From NCBI GenBank assembly GCA_022376515.1, contig WTXI01000007.1:1116001-1180000 (forward strand): a stretch of 64,000 bases of DNA. Direction: 5' to 3'. Origin of the DNA: Lactifluus volemus. Its lineage: Eukaryota > Basidiomycota > Agaricomycetes > Russulales > Russulaceae. This document shows positions 59,393-64,000 of the stretch, in pieces. Both the position numbers and the translations under genes were made by a program. How positions within the stretch are numbered: position 1 is the stretch's first letter; each line of letters begins with the position of its first letter. The notes under the pieces are model-generated. The model saw nothing but the letters and a program-made list of their open reading frames with translations. It did not search any database and was not told the DNA's origin.

Positions 59393-59739
59393 GTGTCAGA
59401 TGGGCCAAGGGATAGTTAGACACAGAGTCACTGGTTATTGTGGGCTCTGCCAAGAATGGGAATGCCAGAGGGGTTAGAATTAAAACAGGTAGTGGAGACC
59501 TTGTCAACTGACAGAATCTTGATGGTATGTAGTTTCATAGGCCAATAGCAGTCACATGACAGAAGGTTGACTTGTGCTAATGGGCCATTGCCCTGCATGG
59601 CATATCTGAGTTCTTTTGAGTGAAATAAGTATCAATCTAAGCACATATATAAACCAACTATTGCAATTTTTGTGAGGAATTCCATTTAGAACCATACCCT
59701 TATAGACAAGCGACCAACCAGTAAGTAATCTATCATGAT

Positions 59740-60130
59740 ACCAGACTTATAATGTTTGTGCATTATAATATTGACACATTATAATAGGGCGTTTCACAGT
59801 AGCTATTATTTAGCTCATTAATTTGGCCATTCTCATGATTCCCACCAGTTTTCTTTGCTTTTTTCCTCCATTCCCATCTTTCTATTGCCATCATTGATGA
59901 TAATCAAAGGAAAAACTGGTGGGAATCATGAGAATGGCCAAATTAATGAGCTAAATAATGGCTACTGTGAATGACCCTAATGTCAGTGTATTATAATGTG
60001 AGCTCATTATAATGTCCATGATATTGTAATGTAGGCACAATTTAATGTTGATGACATTATAATGTCAGCACATTACAATGTATTATGACTATAATGGGTA
60101 TAGGTGATAATTGACATATCATAATGTAGT
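59740..60130. repeat. Array of CATTATAATGT-like palindromes
   Basis: Words such as GCATTATAATATTGACACAT, CATTATAATGT and GACATTATAATGTCAGC recur at about 15-25 bp spacing on both sides of the MITE at 59,787-59,977, which was inserted into the array. Confidence 0.8.
59787..59977. mobile_element. TA-flanked MITE, family E copy 2
   Basis: 191 bp, GGGCGTTTCACAGTAGC...GCTACTGTGAATGACCC, flanked by TA. It has the same arms as the copy at 27,384-27,584. Confidence 0.93.
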
Positions 60131-60134
60131 AAGG

Positions 60135-60377
60135 TGTTATTTGGGCTACTGTAGTGTTAGCCCAATGCTTCTTTGACTGTTTGCCTCCCTTATTTAGTAT
60201 ATGCTTAGTCAGGCTTGCCTTTACTGCAGTGGACGGAGTTTTGGGGACTTCAGTCTCATTCTCTCCACTGCAGGTCAGTTGTTATCATTGTCTTTGGTCA
60301 ATATAGTCTCATTCTCTTCACTGCAGTCCCCTTGGTCCTCTGTGACTCAAGGGCCCTTTACAGCTCCAGTTAAAACA
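60135..60377 (+). repeat. Solo LTR of copia family A, copy 6
   Basis: 243 bp TGTTATTTGGGCTACTGTAG...CCAGTTAAAACA. Flanks TAAGG and CAAGG, a duplication with one later change. Confidence 0.93.
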
Positions 60378-61210
60378 CAAGGTGCCTGGGACATTATAAC
60401 ATGTTGTGTACAAATTACCAGAAAACAATGTAATTAGTCTACATGAATTGTTGCTATATCATGTGTTATTCATTCTTGATTCTTTTTCTATATTCATTCT
60501 GTCCACACATGTAGTGAATCAGCAGGGGTCACCATGACTAAAAGGCAGTCGCTGTCTCCAACAGTTGTCTTCAGTACTCCAAAGTATGTGTGCAGTTCTA
60601 TTAGCGTTTATCAGTTTTCTGAGACTATTGTGTATTGATTATCTGTTCATTTTTTATTTGGCTCTATGCAATTGCAAATTCTATTGTCTTTGATCCATTG
60701 TATGACAAATCTGGCTGGGAATACACTGTCTTTGGTATGCATAAGAATGGTCTGAATGTGTTTTATACTAGATCCACATGTTGGTGTGTACAATATCTGT
60801 AGGCTCACAACATGACAATATGAGAACTCAATTTGTTAGCTGTTGTCTATCATCAACAATTGTCCACATTGCCCAGTGTTTCTTACATTGATTGTGGAAT
60901 TTCCCACATTGATAGAGTGGAATTTACTCCCATGAGATAATAACCTTAAATTGCACACAGTGTTTCCCACATTGTTGTGGAATTTGCCACATTGATAGAG
61001 TGGTGGAATTTTATGCCATGGTATACCTCGATTGAATCACAACTAGGGTACAACATGGGTAACCCATGGGTGTTTTTATATGTACCCTGACCCCAACCCA
61101 CAAAAACCCATACCCACAGCCACAGGTGGTGAGTTACCCACATTTTTGGCTGCAGGTAACTCATTTACCCATACCTATTGGGTAAGGGGTATGGGTTTGC
61201 TCACATAATC
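60378..61210. other. Unassigned repeat-like stretch
   Basis: Repeated wording TTTCCCACATTGATAGAGTGGAATTT appears in variants at about 60,900, 60,965 and 62,430 (TTTGCCACATTGATAGAGTG). A GGGTAACCCATGGGTG / ACCCATACCC patch lies at 61,045-61,195. No gene seen. Confidence 0.5.
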
Positions 61211-61214
61211 AACT

Positions 61215-62167
61215 CACGGTAATTGCACACCTCAGGATTTGAACTCTCAACTTGCACATACATAAACTAGGTTCAAAGTAATCTTTACTATTACACTATC
61301 CAGGCTCATTATGTTTTCCTCCATAGCTTATCTTAACCTGCTTTCTTGTTTTAGCCCTCACTGTTGAAATGTTGAACTTCTGTGCTTGCCTTGTCATCTG
61401 CTCCCTTGCTCTCTCTTCTCTCACGCCTTCTGTCGCCGCCATCGCCCTATCTCACACATCACATCCTTGAACTCTGTCACCCTGCCCTCTGATGCTGCTG
61501 CCTTCTGCTTCTGTTGATGTCATTATCATGACACCTCCCCCTTGCCACTGCTGCTGCCATGACCTGTTAGTATGGTCCATCGGTGCATCATGATTCTTTT
61601 TTTTTTGACTGTTCACACTGATTCACTGATCTTTTTATATTTTGTGTTTATTTCCCTTTCATCCCTGCGTCCCCTTTGAGAGATATCCTTGCATCTACCT
61701 GTAGACAGTCCATTGGCATCATGGTCGTTTGGGCATCACAGTTGCAACCATCTGAGCTCCTGATGCTAGTAACTTGTACTATGGCATGCATGGGTCCTCT
61801 TCCCTCTGTGCCGTACCTGTTATCTCCCCTTTGCCCACCGCTATTCCCAACGGGGCAGTTGCTGTCCCAACACAGTGTGCCACCCCTACTATCTTCCCCC
61901 TTGCCGCCGCCATTCCCAATGCAGTCATTGCTGTCCTGATGCAGCAATTGCTATCCCACTGCTGTAGTTCCAGATGTGACCATTGTGGCTCCACAGCGGT
62001 TGCTGTCCTGACACCACCACTGCCCAGATGATTCCCTGCACTGTTCCTGACGCCACCTGTCCTGCACACCTGTAGCCCACCCCCCTTTCTGCTACCACCC
62101 TGCCCTGTTTAGGGTAGCCAGGGCAGGGCCACCCTGGTGCTGGCCTGGCCCCCAGACACTCTAGCGC
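61215..62167 (-). mobile_element. GC-rich hAT-like element, third copy, inverted
   Basis: Right end GGCCTGGCCCCCAGACACTC followed by TA, the inverse of TAGACTGTCTGGGGGC. Before it, CCCTGTTTAGGGTAGCCAGG matches the inverse of the 52,430 region. Inside, the inverse of the GTCATGA(T/C)GCACC word lies near 61,575-61,600. At 61,225-61,310 the minus strand has GAGAGTTCAAATCCTGAGG and TGGATAGTGTAATAG, the same tRNA-like words as at 53,163-53,500. The left end was not seen. Confidence 0.55.
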
Positions 62168-62306
62168 TGTTCCAACACCCCCACTGTTCCTGACACCACC
62201 CATTCCACATTGTGCATGCATGTGGCCTGCCCCACCCCTACTACCACAGCCCCTCCACCACCTCACCTGCAAGTTTGGTGCAGGTCCCACACCTACAGGT
62301 ATGGGT

Positions 62307-62340
62307 TGGGTCAGGGTCTGGAAATCAAGACCCTGACCCA
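62307..62340. repeat. Perfect 13-bp hairpin
   Basis: TGGGTCAGGGTCT, 8-base loop, AGACCCTGACCCA, in a region of GGGT/ACCC words. Confidence 0.9.
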
Positions 62341-62691
62341 CACCCATGAGACCCTTACCCACCAAACCCCAGGGTTTACCCTACCTGTGTTGCACCCTAA
62401 TCACAACATGGCATTTCTCACATTTGTTGCAGAATTTGCCACATTGATAGAGTGGAATTTTCTCCCATGGTATCTCAATCAGCAGGATATAACCTTGTTC
62501 TATAAATAGAACTTGGAACCAGTAGGGGCATTTAAAGTTAAGCTGCAGATTTGTAATGGGTTGCACTTAGTCACATTATATCTCACATCATTACTTTACA
62601 TTTTCTCATGTCATATCCATTACTTCATTAATTTCACATCTGATATACCCTAATATACTTCACACTCTTTTTTAACCTATACATCCTTACT

Positions 62692-64000
62692 ATGGCTCCT
62701 AAAGCATCCCTGGAGAAACCCAAGATTCCAGCCATAACATGGACCACTAGCTTGGTTTGGAACATTATTGACACTGCCAGGTCCTTCTTAGCCTCTTACC
62801 ACTATCATCATTGTTTTTCCCATGATGCCTTACCCCACTGTCCTCTGCAAAGTTGACTATCAATAAGCTCACGCAGATGCCAATTCTGGCGTTCTATGTG
62901 CCTGGGAAGCCCTGGAGGCTGCTCAAGCAGTCCTGGCTAATGTGCCCCCTGGTGACGAGGCTACTGCCAAGTCTGCCCTAAAAGCGACCCTCTTAGCGGC
63001 TACATTAGCTACTTTTCCCCCCTCCCTGTCCCTGTCCCTCCCTGCCCTGGTCTCAGTGACCCCTGTTTTGGAAGCTAGATCCTGGTTGGCCTGGTTGATG
63101 GTGACAGGCAGTGTTTCCTCTCCCTCTCCCTCAGAGGCCCTCTTCTGCCCCCTACCAGATAGCAGGATGAGTCTGGCCCTTCTAATTCCTGTGAATTTTA
63201 CCCTCTCAGGGTTTTTACTGGGACACCCCTTTCTCAGCCTACTTTAATGCCCGCCATAGATACTTTGGACGGTAGAGCAGAGCCCCTTTTCACGACTCAC
63301 TACTTTCCTCTGGGCAAGAAGCTGGCCAAGAAGAAGACACTTTCTGTAGATAAAGAGCTCTCTATTTTTGACATCTACAATATCTCCCACTGTTGCTGGT
63401 TCCTCTCTGTGGACCACCTCAAGGCAAACACCCTTTCAGCTCAAAAGGCTGAAGATGGAAAAATTTCCTGGGTTAAGTTTACTCCCCAGTTTCATGCTTA
63501 CCTGGTCAAGTGCACTGTTATACTTGTGTCTCACCCCATCAAAAAGGTGAAACAGGTGATGTTTAGTTTCATTTTAGAGCTTCTCAATGGTGAAGGCCCA
63601 ACAGCCTTCTTCAATCTCACTAAAGGCCATCAGCAACAAACCTGGGCCCAAAAGGAGAAAAAGCGACTTGCACAGAAAAGGAATCACACATTAAGGCAAG
63701 ACCACTAAAAAGCTGCAGAAGAAGTGGTCAAAGGCAGACCACAACAGCAATGCCAGCAGTGCAGACAAAAGTTTGCCTCACGCAAAGCTGTAAAGCAACA
63801 CCAATGCCCTTTATCCAAAGAGGCGAGCGGGAAAGGTGGGGAGGGGAAGGGCAAAGGTAAAGCTGATGCCCCCTCCAAACTGAACAAGCCGGCCCCCAAT
63901 ACCACTACCACACCCTCTCCCTCTATCACTCCCTTAGCCACTACTGCTCTGCAAGCTGTGAAGACGTTGAAGCCAAAAGCACCCCTGAAAAAGAAGAAGC
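62692..64000 (+). pseudogene. ORF1-like zinc-finger gene, copy 2 (cut by the window end)
   Basis: ATG at 62692: MAPKASLEKPKIPAITWTTS, a start that resembles the N-terminus of repeated Agaricomycete ORF1-like proteins. Then SFLASYHYHHCFSHDALP, a shifted stretch, ALKATLLAATLATFPPSLSL, AIDTLDGRAEPLFTTHYFPL, GKKLAKKKTLSVDKELSIFD, VKFTPQFHAYLVKCTVILV, and the finger CQQCRQKFASRKAVKQHQC after a stop near 63,706. The sequence reaches the window end at the Lys-rich tail. It differs from copy 1 by many substitutions and by independent stops. Origin in a LINE is likely but not shown here. Confidence 0.6.

Larger units (their letters stand above)
57300..59560 (-). pseudogene. LINE ORF2 fragment: endonuclease and start of reverse transcriptase
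   Basis: Reads leftward on minus. N-terminal MKLHTIKILSVDKVSTTCFN and NPSGIPILGR (59,560-59,400), then after a MITE FPVLQDIHPLSFPSMMVVNF (endonuclease). After a solo LTR comes GSDHASFFTSFTLI (SDH motif of the AP endonuclease). The linker follows, with ARAAVRPGFTLQDRNVLTHH, SGPSSLGYKILKWAF, TTRVMVIPKPNKPDYTTAKA and YCPISLLECVGKLL. The RT start HYNILSA-x-PFGSYNNSSVVD ends at LHLAHLTQFC (about 57,300), where the A-rich tail of the ORF1-like copy abuts. Stops and shifts occur throughout. The catalytic YxDD region is missing. Confidence 0.8.

Overview
The window looks like a piece of a basidiomycete (Agaricomycete) genome that is very rich in transposable elements. The evidence is a JmjC/PHD gene and an Skt5/Chs4-type gene with many 48-60 bp GT-AG introns, plus fungal-type Helitron, hAT, CACTA (Tnp2), Ty1/copia, Ty3/gypsy and LINE remnants, and one large protein family that I know only from Agaricomycetes. 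The species cannot be told from the sequence. A bloated, repeat-filled genome such as those of ectomycorrhizal fungi would fit.

Layout. 1-4.3 kb is the only ordinary genic part: a histone demethylase gene (JHD1/KDM2 type, 5' end outside the window) and a Sel1-repeat chitin-synthase activator (SKT5 type) in tandem on +. 4.3-6.4 kb has no gene I can support. 6.5-11.9 kb is a broken minus-strand copy of the Agaricomycete family, a candidate transposase, hit by a foldback MITE. 12.3-30.6 kb is one Helitron in pieces. Its Rep domain and the start of its Pif1 helicase lie at 12.3-14.1 kb and the rest of Pif1 at 26.2-28.5 kb, followed by an accessory ORF to 30.6 kb. The 12-kb gap holds a 3-kb terminal-inverted-repeat element and a hAT element (17,826-25,488) with perfect 8-bp target duplications. 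The hAT itself contains a large inverted-repeat structure with LTR-like arms. 31.0-36.7 kb is a decayed CACTA/Tnp2 element. 37.2-40.7 kb holds two non-autonomous TIR elements with strongly purine-biased cores. 43.1-46.1 kb is a gypsy element that has lost its reverse transcriptase. 48,049-54,509 is a complete copia element (243-bp LTRs, AGTTG duplication). It carries a nested hAT-like insertion that itself holds a solo LTR of the same copia family. 55.6-64.0 kb holds two copies of a zinc-finger ORF1-like gene, an inverted LINE ORF2 fragment and more MITEs and solo LTRs.

No host pathway is encoded beyond the two left-hand genes. The value of the window is its stratigraphy: many insertions are flanked by exact target-site duplications, and several MITEs interrupt older coding sequence so precisely that their removal restores the frame. 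This gives a relative order of events and defines the element ends. The most unusual signals are (i) a foldback MITE family with 2-bp duplications that are not restricted to TA, (ii) dense TGA(C/G)TCA arrays upstream of TATA-like boxes in LTR-like arms, and (iii) the uncharacterised transposase-like gene. Coordinates of decayed elements are approximate unless a duplication or TIR is named.
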